Shown here piece after piece: positions 25,589 to 35,591 of a stretch of 64,000 bases of DNA. The notes under the pieces were generated by a model, which was not told the origin of the DNA, made no database searches, and saw only the letters and a list, made by a program, of their open reading frames with translations. The DNA comes from Acidobacteriota bacterium (GTDB lineage Bacteria > Acidobacteriota > Terriglobia > Terriglobales > Acidobacteriaceae). Each line of letters opens with the position of its first letter. The stretch's first letter is position 1. The translations under genes and the position numbers were made by a program. The stretch covers positions 1 through 64,000 of the forward strand of contig JAJZVX010000002.1 of NCBI GenBank assembly GCA_021846985.1, written 5' to 3'.

Positions 25589-26023
25589 GTGAGTGAATCC
25601 AAGCTGCATCGGCTGAGTTTCACGCTGAACTCGACCATGGAATGCGTCAGCAAAGTTGAGGCCGCCGCCGACAGATTCGCGGGCGAGGCCGGACTGGACG
25701 AGGAAGAACGCTTCCACATCGCCATGGCCGTGCGCGAAGCCGCCATCAACGCGGTCCTTCACGGCAACGAGTACGACCCCGCCAAGAAATTCACAACGAC
25801 ACTGGAAAATACCGGCTCGGCCCTCGTCTTCAAGATCGCCGACCAGGGAAAGGGGCTCGACCCCGAAACCCTCCCCGATCCTCTGGCTCCGGAAAACCTG
25901 CTTCGCGGCACCGGCCGCGGCATCTTCCTTATCCGATCCTTCATGGATGAGGTACACTTTCGACAACTGCACCCCGGAACCGAATTGACGCTTGTCAAAC
26001 GTCTGGCGCCGGCTCGCGGATGA
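25589..26023 (+). CDS. RsbW-like anti-sigma factor serine kinase
   Basis: A 144-residue GHKL-ATPase protein from the GTG at 25589 (GGAG eight bases upstream; the frame stays open further upstream but without a site). N-box: VREAAINAVLHGNEYDP with the Mg-binding Asn; G1-box: FKIADQGKGLDP; G2-box: GTGRGIFLIRSFMDEV. This is the HATPase_c_2 group that phosphorylates STAS antagonists and binds sigma factors or other partners. The downstream gene is a STAS protein 92 bases away, completing a partner-switch pair. No cognate sigma factor adjoins; the ECF sigma at 18.1 kb has its own anti-sigma. Confidence 0.9.
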   Translation: MSESKLHRLSFTLNSTMECVSKVEAAADRFAGEAGLDEEERFHIAMAVREAAINAVLHGNEYDPAKKFTTTLENTGSALVFKIADQGKGLDPETLPDPLAPENLLRGTGRGIFLIRSFMDEVHFRQLHPGTELTLVKRLAPARG

Positions 26024-26115
26024 GTTCCGGGTGTTTTGTCCGGCCAAGGGCGAAGTGATCGCCACAACCGGCTGCAAACCTGCTATAACCGTTGTACCAA
26101 CAAGGAGGAATTCCC

Positions 26116-26460
26116 GTGGCACTTACGATTGCTTCCCGCGAGGTGGACGGCGTGGCCGTTCTGGACCTGAGCGGGCGTATTACTCTCGGCGAGGGCAGTG
26201 TACAGTTGCGCGATGCCATTCGCGAACTCATCAGCAAAGGACGGAAAAACATCCTGCTGAACATGGGCGAAGTGAACTACATTGATAGCTCGGGCCTCGG
26301 CGAACTGGTCAGCGCCTACACCACGGCCAGGAACCAGGGCGCTGGCGTCAAGCTGCTCAGCCTCACCAAGAAGGTTCACGACCTGCTCCAGCTTACCAAG
26401 CTGTACACCGTTTTCGACATCTACGACGACGAGGCCAGCGGCATCGCCTCCTTCAAGTAG
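26116..26460 (+). CDS. STAS-domain anti-sigma factor antagonist (RsbV/SpoIIAA-like)
   Basis: A 114-residue single STAS domain. The GTG start at 26116 follows AAGGAGG by seven bases, a near-ideal site. The phosphorylation motif NYIDSSGLGELV places the acceptor Ser at residue 58 or 59. In the family the unphosphorylated form binds the kinase and frees its other partner. The upstream kinase is the likely cognate. TATAAC at 26084-26089 may be a -10 box giving the gene its own promoter, though no good -35 accompanies it. Confidence 0.93.
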   Translation: MALTIASREVDGVAVLDLSGRITLGEGSVQLRDAIRELISKGRKNILLNMGEVNYIDSSGLGELVSAYTTARNQGAGVKLLSLTKKVHDLLQLTKLYTVFDIYDDEASGIASFK

Positions 26461-26476
26461 ACCATGCTTCAGGATA

Positions 26477-26519
26477 CCTGCAGAAAGGGCCATCCGCCGC
26501 GGATGGCCCTTTCTGCAGG
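26477..26519. terminator. Bidirectional terminator
   Basis: Perfect 20-base inverted repeat CCTGCAGAAAGGGCCATCCG / CGGATGGCCCTTTCTGCAGG with a 3-base loop, placed exactly between the convergent STAS (+) and lemA (-) genes. There is no separate T-run beyond the stem. Confidence 0.7.
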
Positions 26520-26531
26520 CGAGCCCCGCGC

Positions 26532-27110
26532 TTAAAACTTGACCTTGGGCACCGTCTGCGCCTCGGGGCTGGCGTTAAAGTACGCCGTATTTTCCTTGAA
26601 TCCCGCCATACCCGCCCAGATGTTGTTCGGGAACTGCAAAATAAACGTGTTGTAGTCCTGAATGGCGTCGTTATACCGCTTGCGCGCCACCCCGATCCGG
26701 TTTTCCGTTCCCGCCAGCTCGTCCTGTAGCCGCATGAACTGGTCGCTCGACCGTAGTTGGGGATAGTTCTCCGTCAGCAGCAGTAGCCGTCCCAGCGCCG
26801 AGTCCAACCGTCCGTTGGCCGCGATCTTGGCCGACGGTCCCTGCGCGTTCAGCATCCCCGCGCGCGCGTTGGCAATGTCGCCGAAGACGGTGCTCTCTTC
26901 TTTCGTGAAGCCCTTCACCGTCTCTACCAGGTTCGGAATCAGGTCGGCCCGCCGCTGCATCTGCACGTCCACCTCCGACCACATGCTCTTCACCGCCTGG
27001 TCCTTGGCCACCATCTGGTTTCTCGCGCTCACGTAGCTGCCAAACACCATCAGCGCCGCCAGCACCAGCACGCCGAAAATTCCCAGAACCACCCATAGTG
27101 CCTTGTTCAT
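26532..27110 (-). CDS. lemA: LemA family protein
   Basis: A 192-residue envelope protein with a single N-terminal membrane helix (WVVLGIFGVLVLAALMVFG) and an all-helical extracytoplasmic domain. The family signature is VDVQMQRRADLIPNLVETVKG, with YPQLRSSDQFMRLQDELAGTENRI and ARKRYNDAIQDYN. LemA proteins are often encoded with TPM-domain proteins, and one is encoded immediately upstream on the same strand. The function is unknown; membrane-associated stress or proteolysis roles are proposed for the pair. Confidence 0.95.
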   Translation of the reverse strand: MNKALWVVLGIFGVLVLAALMVFGSYVSARNQMVAKDQAVKSMWSEVDVQMQRRADLIPNLVETVKGFTKEESTVFGDIANARAGMLNAQGPSAKIAANGRLDSALGRLLLLTENYPQLRSSDQFMRLQDELAGTENRIGVARKRYNDAIQDYNTFILQFPNNIWAGMAGFKENTAYFNASPEAQTVPKVKF

Positions 27111-27211
27111 ACGGCTCTCTCCTCCTCCGTCCTAACCTCTCAGCCTGGGGTCAAAGTCCCGTTTTGAAAGGGCACAGTTTCCGCCGTGCCGTAAGCCTCG
27201 CAAAATCAATG

Positions 27212-27257
27212 CGGCTTTAGCCTGAGGGAGGGCATTTCCCTGATTCCGGCTTTAGCC
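27212..27257. repeat. Pair of CGGCTTTAGCC palindromic motifs
   Basis: CGGCTTTAGCC occurs at 27212-27222 and 27247-27257, 35 bases apart, in the gap between the TPM gene and lemA. The GGCT/AGCC arms make each a small hairpin. Motifs of this type are, to my knowledge, dispersed in intergenic regions of some acidobacterial genomes; only these two copies were noticed here. Confidence 0.5.
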
Positions 27258-27275
27258 CCAGGCGAATTCCTGTTG

Positions 27276-28064
27276 TTACCAGCTTCCACCGGCTCCACCG
27301 CCGCCAAACCCTCCGCCTCCAAAGCCGCCGAAGCCTCCGCCCGAGTCGCCTCCGCCGAAGCCTCCGCCTCCGCCCATCCACGGACCGCCTCCCACCATGC
27401 CGGAAAACAGCCCCCAGCCCAGCAGGAACCGCAGCAGGTGGCCCCCGCCGAAAAATAACAGCAGCACAATCAGCAGAATCAGCTTCCCTGGAATCCGGCT
27501 ATGCTCTACCGGCGGCGCCGGCGCCACCGGCTGATCGGTCAGCGTCACATGTGCGTCGGCCGCAATCACCTGCGCCATTTTGCCCACGGCCAGCAGCACG
27601 GCGCTGTCGTAGTTCCCAGCGCGCAGATACGGCACCATCTCCCGGCCAATATCGCCCAGCTCGCCGTCGGGCAGAATCCCCTCAAGCCCGTAGCCCACCT
27701 CGATCCGCCGCTGGTGATCGTCCACCGCCAGCAGCACCAGGACGCCGCGGTCCGACCCTTTCCTGCCCATCTTCCATTTGTCTTCGAGCTGGTTGGCAAA
27801 GTCCGCCGCGTCCTCGCCGTCCAGCGTCTTCACCGTTACCACGGCAATCTGCGCGTTGGCCTTCGAGTGGTCGAGCTGGCTGCACAAGCTGTCCAGCTCC
27901 GCCACTGCCTCGGGTGAAAGCACGTGGGCAAAGTCGCTCACATAATCGGTGGGTTGCGGAAGATCCTGTACCCGCTCGGCCAGGACGGGCAGCGTCAAAA
28001 CGGCGATCAGTCCGGCCGTCAGCAGCCGGGAAGCGGTCCAAAGTGCGCGGCGCATACCTCTCAT
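27276..28064 (-). CDS. TPM-domain membrane protein (YgcG-like)
   Basis: A 262-residue protein with a signal peptide (TAGLIAVLTLPVLA), a TPM domain (residues ~35-165: YVSDFAHVLSPEAVAELD, IAVVTVKTLDGEDAADFA, GVLVLLAVDDHQRRIEVGYGLEG, GREMVPYLRAGNYDSAV), a single membrane helix (KLILLIVLLLFFGGG) and a Gly-rich C-terminal tail with repeated FGGGG units. This is the YgcG/TPM layout that pairs with LemA, encoded 165 bases downstream. The function is not established. Confidence 0.9.
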   Translation of the reverse strand: MRGMRRALWTASRLLTAGLIAVLTLPVLAERVQDLPQPTDYVSDFAHVLSPEAVAELDSLCSQLDHSKANAQIAVVTVKTLDGEDAADFANQLEDKWKMGRKGSDRGVLVLLAVDDHQRRIEVGYGLEGILPDGELGDIGREMVPYLRAGNYDSAVLLAVGKMAQVIAADAHVTLTDQPVAPAPPVEHSRIPGKLILLIVLLLFFGGGHLLRFLLGWGLFSGMVGGGPWMGGGGGFGGGDSGGGFGGFGGGGFGGGGAGGSW

Positions 28065-28219
28065 CGCTTCCCATTGTACGCGGGCCGCCTCCAGAAAGTT
28101 CCTCGCCGGCCACCCCTCATGGCGCCTTCCAGGAAGGCCCGATCGCCCCTGCCGGCCGTACCCGCCGCGCGCAGCGAAAAGCTGAAAGCTGAAATTTTCT
28201 GTCCTACACTGGAAACAAG

Positions 28220-30328
<2,109 letters not shown>

Positions 30329-30360
30329 TAGAGTGGCTCCAACACGCGGCCGGGGGTTGC

Positions 30361-31212
30361 ATGCGCACTTTGTCCATCACGGTTCTTATTTTGGCCGCGC
30401 TGGCCGCGCCGCTGGCAGCGGATCAAAAAATCAGCTCGACCCCGCTCTCCACGCCCCGGGACTCCGCCCCGGGGCCGGTTGCGGTCGACTCCATCGGCCC
30501 ATGGGTCACCGCCCCCAGGACCATTCCCACCAACCTTCTGCCCATCGTCTCCTCCAAATGCCGGAAGAAACTCAACGGAACCGCCGTCCTTTCCTTCTAT
30601 GTGGACACAACCGGCCGCCCGCGCAACCTCATATTTCTCCGTCCCCTCGGGAACGACCTCGACAGGATTGCCCTCAAGGTCGTCGAGTCGGAGCGTTTTA
30701 CGCCGGCAAAGAGCAACGGCATTCCAGTCGTCGTGGCGGAAACGGCCGGCGTCAAAATGCGAGGCTGCATCGACGAGTCACTGGATCCGGCGGGCCAGAA
30801 GATCCACACCCTGCGGCTCCGGTCAAACCCGGTCCGAACCTACAGATCCGTATTCCCGCCGCCCGCGGCAGTTATCCTCGTGGACAACGAACCCTCCTGG
30901 CTCGAGAAGGACTCGCAGCGCAACGGCCTCTTCCGGATCGGCGGCCCGGTGACGTCTCCCGTTTTGCTCAATCGGGTCGAACCTCACTACTCCAGCGAAG
31001 CACGCTCGAAGGAGATTCAGGGCAGTTGTTTATACACGGTGATCGTCGATCGCCAGGGCATGCCGCGGCGGATTCGCGTGATCAGGTCCCTTGATCCGGC
31101 GCTGGATGAAAATGGAGCGGAAGCCATCGAGAGATACCGCTTCAAACCGGCCATGAAAGACGGCGAACCCGTGCCGGTGCTTGTCACCGTGGAGATCAAC
31201 TTCAGGCTCTAA
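30361..31212 (+). CDS. Exported protein with two TonB C-terminal domains
   Basis: A 283-residue protein starting at ATG 30361 with a signal peptide (MRTLSITVLILAALAAPLAA). Two copies of a TonB_C fold are recognisable: residues ~50-140 (LNGTAVLSFYVDTTGRPRNL, ALKVVESERFTPAKSNGIPV) and ~195-283 (VEPHYSSEARSKEIQGSC, VIVDRQGMPRRIRV, AIERYRFKPAMKDGEPVPV). It lacks the membrane anchor and long Pro-rich spacer of energy transducers, so it is unlikely to work as TonB itself. Such proteins are common in acidobacteria. Role unknown; it may bind outer-membrane receptors or peptidoglycan. Confidence 0.8.
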   Translation: MRTLSITVLILAALAAPLAADQKISSTPLSTPRDSAPGPVAVDSIGPWVTAPRTIPTNLLPIVSSKCRKKLNGTAVLSFYVDTTGRPRNLIFLRPLGNDLDRIALKVVESERFTPAKSNGIPVVVAETAGVKMRGCIDESLDPAGQKIHTLRLRSNPVRTYRSVFPPPAAVILVDNEPSWLEKDSQRNGLFRIGGPVTSPVLLNRVEPHYSSEARSKEIQGSCLYTVIVDRQGMPRRIRVIRSLDPALDENGAEAIERYRFKPAMKDGEPVPVLVTVEINFRL

Positions 31213-31281
31213 TTAGTCGCCCCTCTTCGCCCTGCCGCATATGGCCGCGCACGACTGCGCGTTCTGGCGCGCACTTGCGCC

Positions 31282-31308
31282 GGGCGGGCGATCGTCTTTC
31301 GCCCGCCC
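31282..31308. terminator. Hairpin in the convergent TonB_C / gnd gap
   Basis: GGGCGGGCGA (31282-31291) and TCGCCCGCCC (31299-31308) are perfect 10-base arms around a 7-base loop. Placed between convergent genes, it probably ends transcription, although no T-run follows on either strand. Confidence 0.5.
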
Positions 31309-31335
31309 GAAAACAAGCCGGGAGCGAACAGCTTT

Positions 31336-31351
31336 CGGCGGCATGCCGCCG
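31336..31351. other. 16-base palindrome abutting the gnd stop codon
   Basis: CGGCGGCATGCCGCCG is perfectly self-complementary and begins at the base next to the gnd stop codon. It could form an RNA hairpin protecting the 3' end of the sugar-acid operon transcript. Confidence 0.55.
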
Positions 31352-32809
31352 TCACGCGTTGTACGTCGTGGATGAAACCCGTCCTCCGTGCCCTGTCCAG
31401 TTGGTATGGGAGAACTGCCCGCGGGGCTGGTCCACGCGCTCGTAGGTATGCGCGCCAAAGTAGTCGCGCTGCGCCTGCAGCAGGTTGGCCGGCAGCCGCT
31501 CCGTGCGGATGCCGTCGAAGAACGCCAGCGCGGTGGCAAACGCCGGCGTAGGAATCCCCATCTCCACCGCGTGCACCAGCGTCTTGCGCCACGATGCCTG
31601 GTACTGGTTCAGCGCTCCGGAAAAGAAGCTGTCGAGCAGCAGGTTCTCCAGCCCCGCATTCTTGTCGAAGGCTTCCTTGATCTTGCCCAGGAAGCGGCTG
31701 CGGATGATGCATCCGCCCCGCCACATCAGCGCGATGCCGCCCAGGTTCAGGTTCCACCCGTGCTCCCTGGCCGCCGCCTTCAGCAGCATGTAGCCCTGCG
31801 CGTACGAGACGATCTTCGAGCAGTAAAGCGCCCGCCGCACATCCTCGATGAACGCAGCGCGCTCACCCGCAGCTGCCTTCGCCGGCCCGCTCAGGATCTT
31901 CGATGCCGTCACGCGCTCTTCTTTCAGCGCCGACAGGCATCGCGCAAACACCGACTCGCCGATCAGCGTCACCGGCTGCCCCAGGTCGAGCGAGCTGATC
32001 ACCGTCCACTTGCCGGTGCCCTTTTGTCCCGCCGCGTCCAGGATCTTGTCCACCAGCGGCTGCCCGTCCTCGTCCTTCTTGGCGAAGATGTCGCGCGAGA
32101 TTTCGACCAGGTAGCTGTCCAGTTCGCCCTTGTTCCACTCGGCAAAGACCTCGTGCAGCTCATCGGCCGTCAGTCCCAGTCCACGCCGCAGCAGGTCGTA
32201 GGCCTCGCAGATCAACTGCATGTCGCCGTACTCGATGCCGTTGTGCACCATCTTCACGTAGTGCCCGGCGCCGTCCTCGCCCACCCAGTCGCAGCACGGT
32301 GTGCCGTCTTCCACCTTGGCCGCGATGGCCTGCAGGATTGCCTTCACGTGCGGCCACGCCGCCGGATTGCCGCCCGGCATGATCGAAGGGCCGCGCCGTG
32401 CGCCTTCCTCGCCGCCGGAAACGCCCGTGCCGATGAATAGAATTCCCTTCGCCGCCAGATCCTTCGTGCGCCGGTTCGAATCCGTAAACAGCGAGTTGCC
32501 GCCGTCGATCACAATGTCGCCCGGCTCCAGATAGGGCCGCACCTGCTCGATCATCTGGTCCACGGTCTCGCCCGCCTTCACCATCAGCATCACGCGCCGC
32601 GGCCGCTTCAGCAGCTTGGCCAGTTCTTCCAGCGAGTGCGCCCCCACCACCTGCGTTCCCTTGGCCTCGTGGGCCAGAAAATCGTCCACCTTCGACACGG
32701 TGCGGTTAAACACCGCTACCTTGAAACCGTGGTCGTTCATGTTCAAAACCAGATTCCGGCCCATCACCGCCAGGCCAATCAGCCCCATGTCGCACGTCGC
32801 GTCCGCCAT
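31352..32809 (-). CDS. gnd: 6-phosphogluconate dehydrogenase (decarboxylating)
   Basis: Oxidises 6-phosphogluconate to ribulose 5-phosphate and CO2 in the pentose phosphate pathway. The 485-residue protein starts with ATG after AGGAG. The N-terminal Rossmann motif is GLIGLAVMGRNLVLNMNDHG with NRTVSK, typical of NADP-dependent enzymes. The catalytic segments are GTGVSGGEEGARRGPSIMPGG, HYVKMVHNGIEYGDM (catalytic Lys) and KGTGKWTV. The long C-terminal domain (about 20 residues longer than the E. coli enzyme) includes the substrate-binding tail HTNWTGHGG. Last gene of the operon with the LarA-like and KDG kinase genes; 20 bases separate it from the kinase. Confidence 0.97.
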   Translation of the reverse strand: MADATCDMGLIGLAVMGRNLVLNMNDHGFKVAVFNRTVSKVDDFLAHEAKGTQVVGAHSLEELAKLLKRPRRVMLMVKAGETVDQMIEQVRPYLEPGDIVIDGGNSLFTDSNRRTKDLAAKGILFIGTGVSGGEEGARRGPSIMPGGNPAAWPHVKAILQAIAAKVEDGTPCCDWVGEDGAGHYVKMVHNGIEYGDMQLICEAYDLLRRGLGLTADELHEVFAEWNKGELDSYLVEISRDIFAKKDEDGQPLVDKILDAAGQKGTGKWTVISSLDLGQPVTLIGESVFARCLSALKEERVTASKILSGPAKAAAGERAAFIEDVRRALYCSKIVSYAQGYMLLKAAAREHGWNLNLGGIALMWRGGCIIRSRFLGKIKEAFDKNAGLENLLLDSFFSGALNQYQASWRKTLVHAVEMGIPTPAFATALAFFDGIRTERLPANLLQAQRDYFGAHTYERVDQPRGQFSHTNWTGHGGRVSSTTYNA

Positions 32810-32829
32810 TTTGTCTCCTGAAGTCCTGT

Positions 32830-33912
32830 TTATCGCTGAATCCGCGCCGAACCGCCCTGCGCAAAGGCCCGCACCTGTTCCACCGTCGCCATGGTCGTGT
32901 CGCCGGGGAAAGTCGTCAGAAGCGCGCCGTGCGCCCAGCCCAGCTTCAGCGCCTCTTCCATCGGCTCGCCGCTCAGCAGTCCATAAATCAACCCCGAGGC
33001 AAATCCGTCGCCGCCGCCCACGCGGTCCAGCACCTCCAGCTCCGCCGTCGGCGCCGTATAGGTCTTGCCGTCCATCCACGCCACCGCGCTCCAACTGTGC
33101 CGGTTGGTCGAGTGCACCTCGCGCAGCGTCGTGGCCACCACCTTGGCCTGCGGCAGCTTCTTCACCACCTTGTCGATCATCCCAAAGAACGCGCTCGGGT
33201 CCAGCTTCGACTTCGCCGCCATCTCTGGCCCAGGGATGCCCAGGCCCTTCTGCAAATCCTCTTCGTTGCCCACGAGCACATCCACATGTTCCACGATCCG
33301 GCCCAGCGTCTCCACAGCCTTGGCCTCGCCGCCCTGAATCTTCCATAGCTTTTCGCGGTAGTTCAAGTCAAACGAAGTGACCGCGCCCGCCGCCTTGGCT
33401 GCTTTCATCATCTCCGCGGCCAGCGCCGCCGTGGTCGGTGACAGCGCCGCAAACAGCCCTCCGCAGTGTACCCAGCGTACGCCGCCCGCTAAGATCGCCT
33501 TCCAGTCGAAGTCGCCTGGCTTCAGCAGCGCCCCGGCCTCGTTGGCGCGGTTATAGAACACCACCGGCGCCCTCAGCCCGTACCCGCGGTCGCTATAGAC
33601 CGTCGCCATATTGGGCCCGTTCACGCCGTCGTGCTTGAAGTGCTTGTAAATCCCCTTCACGCCCATCGAGCGCACCCGCTCGGCAATCAACTCGCCCAGC
33701 GGATAGTCCGACATCGCGCTGACCACCGCCGTCCGCATCCTGAAACAGTCCGCCAGGTTCGCCGCGACGTTATATTCCGCCCCGCTGACGTGAATCGCGC
33801 ACTGCGTCGCCTTCCGAAAGGGAATAATCCCCGGATCCAACCGGTTCACCAGCGCGCCCAGCGCCAAAAAATCCAGCTCGCCCTCTTCGCGAATCTTCAA
33901 CCCGCGCTCCAT
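32830..33912 (-). CDS. kdgK: PfkB-family sugar kinase, probable 2-keto-3-deoxygluconate kinase
   Basis: Ribokinase-family enzyme of 360 residues. Sugar-binding N-terminal features are FLALGALVNRLDP and ECAIHVSGAEYNVAANLA-like sequence; the ATP/anion-hole motif is DRVGGGDGFASGLIYGLL with catalytic D302. Conserved FDLNYREKLW is the segment typical of KdgK-like kinases. The product in this assignment would be 2-keto-3-deoxy-6-phosphogluconate. Between a LarA-type epimerase gene and gnd, a sugar-acid substrate fits better than ribose or fructose, but the exact substrate is inferred. A start ATG at 33912 is used; the next gene upstream ends 80 bases away. Confidence 0.85.
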   Translation of the reverse strand: MERGLKIREEGELDFLALGALVNRLDPGIIPFRKATQCAIHVSGAEYNVAANLADCFRMRTAVVSAMSDYPLGELIAERVRSMGVKGIYKHFKHDGVNGPNMATVYSDRGYGLRAPVVFYNRANEAGALLKPGDFDWKAILAGGVRWVHCGGLFAALSPTTAALAAEMMKAAKAAGAVTSFDLNYREKLWKIQGGEAKAVETLGRIVEHVDVLVGNEEDLQKGLGIPGPEMAAKSKLDPSAFFGMIDKVVKKLPQAKVVATTLREVHSTNRHSWSAVAWMDGKTYTAPTAELEVLDRVGGGDGFASGLIYGLLSGEPMEEALKLGWAHGALLTTFPGDTTMATVEQVRAFAQGGSARIQR

Positions 33913-33992
33913 CCGTCTTTTTCTTCCTTTCCTCTACCGCGCTCCAAGATTGCATTCGCCATAGAAACGAATCAATCCCATCATAAAGCGCG

Positions 33993-35282
33993 CTACCGTG
34001 GCGCCGCGCCGGGCTCGAAGCGCGACCGCAGCGCCCACAGCCCCACCGCCGGATTGGCGACAAAGAACACGTCGTTGCCTTCCACGCGGTTGTAGCCCTG
34101 TTTCAGCTTCGCGGGATCGTAGCGCGCCATCATGGCCTGCAGATCGCCATACTCGAATCCAACGCCCTCGATCTCTTCCTTGCTCAGCCCGCCCGGGCAC
34201 CAGGTGATTCTGAAGCGTCCCTCCGACGAGCTGTGGATCAGGTGCGCCGCCGCGCCCAGGCTCGCCGCCAGGTCCGCATTGGCCTCGACGGCCTTCAATG
34301 TCGCCGGCGTCCCAAAATACCCATACTTGCGAATCATTCCGTCGATGGCCTTGTCCTCTCCGAAGGTGTTCACTCCGGGCGCCAGAACGATCAGCTCCGC
34401 CCCATCGGCCAGCGCCATCCGCGTGCGATACACCGCCTTATTCCCGATCCACGTCGAGTGAAACTCCTTGGGATCGAGATACACCACCGCTTTCCGGATC
34501 GGCTCCTCCAGCATCTCCAGGTTTACCTTGAGGCTCAACTCCGCCGCCCGGTGAAACGCCTCCACATCGTCGCCGATGAAGAACCCGCGCACCGCCAGGC
34601 TGCCATCCGCCCGCCGGCCCACCACCGTCATGGCATAGACAATAGGCAGGTGGCGCAGGAAGCGGTCAGCGGCGTAGTTATAAAGCCGCCGCACCGGGTT
34701 GTCGGCGCGGCCCATGATCCGCTCCGAGCCGTAGACGGCGCTCAGGTAGTGGCTGCGATCGATGCTCGCCTGTCCACCCACGCCCACCAGGATGTTCTTG
34801 TTGTAGTTGGCCATTCCGATCACTTCGTGCGGCACCACCTGCCCGATGGAGAGAATCAGGTCGAATCCCCCCTGCGTGATCATCCGGTTCAGTTCGACCG
34901 GCCACGGAAAGTCGAGCTTGCCCTCCGAAAGCTCCAGCATCAGCTCCGCCGGAACCTCGCCCAGCGTCTCCACGTCCGTGCGCCAGTTGTGCACCTTGAA
35001 GAGCTCGTGCGGCACCCCTGCGAACATCTGGTCGAGTTGATCGGGCCGCATGGGCGTGTGCGTGCCCAGCGCCGGCATCACCGCCTTCAGCCGCTCGCCA
35101 TAGTAGTCGAAGACATACCGCGTCAGTTCGCCGGCGCGCGAGTGCTCACGGCTCTGGTCCGGCGGCACCGCTATCACGCGATTTCTGACCCCCAGCTTGG
35201 CCAGCGCCCCGGTCAGCAACTCCCGCAACTGCTCCAGCGAAAGATCCGCATCCACACCGCCCGCTGCGCAATAAACGCTCAT
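33993..35282 (-). CDS. LarA-family nickel-pincer-dependent racemase/epimerase
   Basis: A 429-residue protein (ATG at 35282) of the lactate racemase family. The key residues of LarA are all recognisable with correct spacing: D42-x-x-R45 (PDQSR), H75 (GTHTP), H152 (VPHEV), K162 ten residues later (NYNKN; cofactor attachment Lys) and H178 sixteen residues after that (DRSHY; nickel ligand). The family uses the nickel-pincer nucleotide made by LarB/C/E, none of which is here. Characterised members include racemases of lactate, malate and other 2-hydroxy acids and a gluconate 2-epimerase. The operon with KDG kinase and gnd makes a sugar-acid substrate most likely. An upstream TTG (35309) would add nine residues. 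Confidence 0.85.
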   Translation of the reverse strand: MSVYCAAGGVDADLSLEQLRELLTGALAKLGVRNRVIAVPPDQSREHSRAGELTRYVFDYYGERLKAVMPALGTHTPMRPDQLDQMFAGVPHELFKVHNWRTDVETLGEVPAELMLELSEGKLDFPWPVELNRMITQGGFDLILSIGQVVPHEVIGMANYNKNILVGVGGQASIDRSHYLSAVYGSERIMGRADNPVRRLYNYAADRFLRHLPIVYAMTVVGRRADGSLAVRGFFIGDDVEAFHRAAELSLKVNLEMLEEPIRKAVVYLDPKEFHSTWIGNKAVYRTRMALADGAELIVLAPGVNTFGEDKAIDGMIRKYGYFGTPATLKAVEANADLAASLGAAAHLIHSSSEGRFRITWCPGGLSKEEIEGVGFEYGDLQAMMARYDPAKLKQGYNRVEGNDVFFVANPAVGLWALRSRFEPGAAPR

Positions 35283-35591
35283 TCCGTGAACTCTCCCTTC
35301 GCTCTCCAACTCGTGGGGCGCCTCGCTCGCGCCGCATCGCCGCGGCTCGCGGCCAGGGCGGCTTGGTCACAAGCTCTCGTCTCGAACAATAGTCCAGCGC
35401 CGCCACCCATCGCAAATGCAACATCCCGGCCCAGAAATCCGTCTGACGAATAGACCTCCGTGCAGTCCGGAGCAGGACTTGCCCGCCCATGGCGCCGGAG
35501 TGCGGGAAAGCTCAACCGGAATCAAGCTGGTGCTCAACCGCATCCCGGCGAAGATTGCCGCCATCCAGTTGCCGCTATTAAGGAACGCCGT

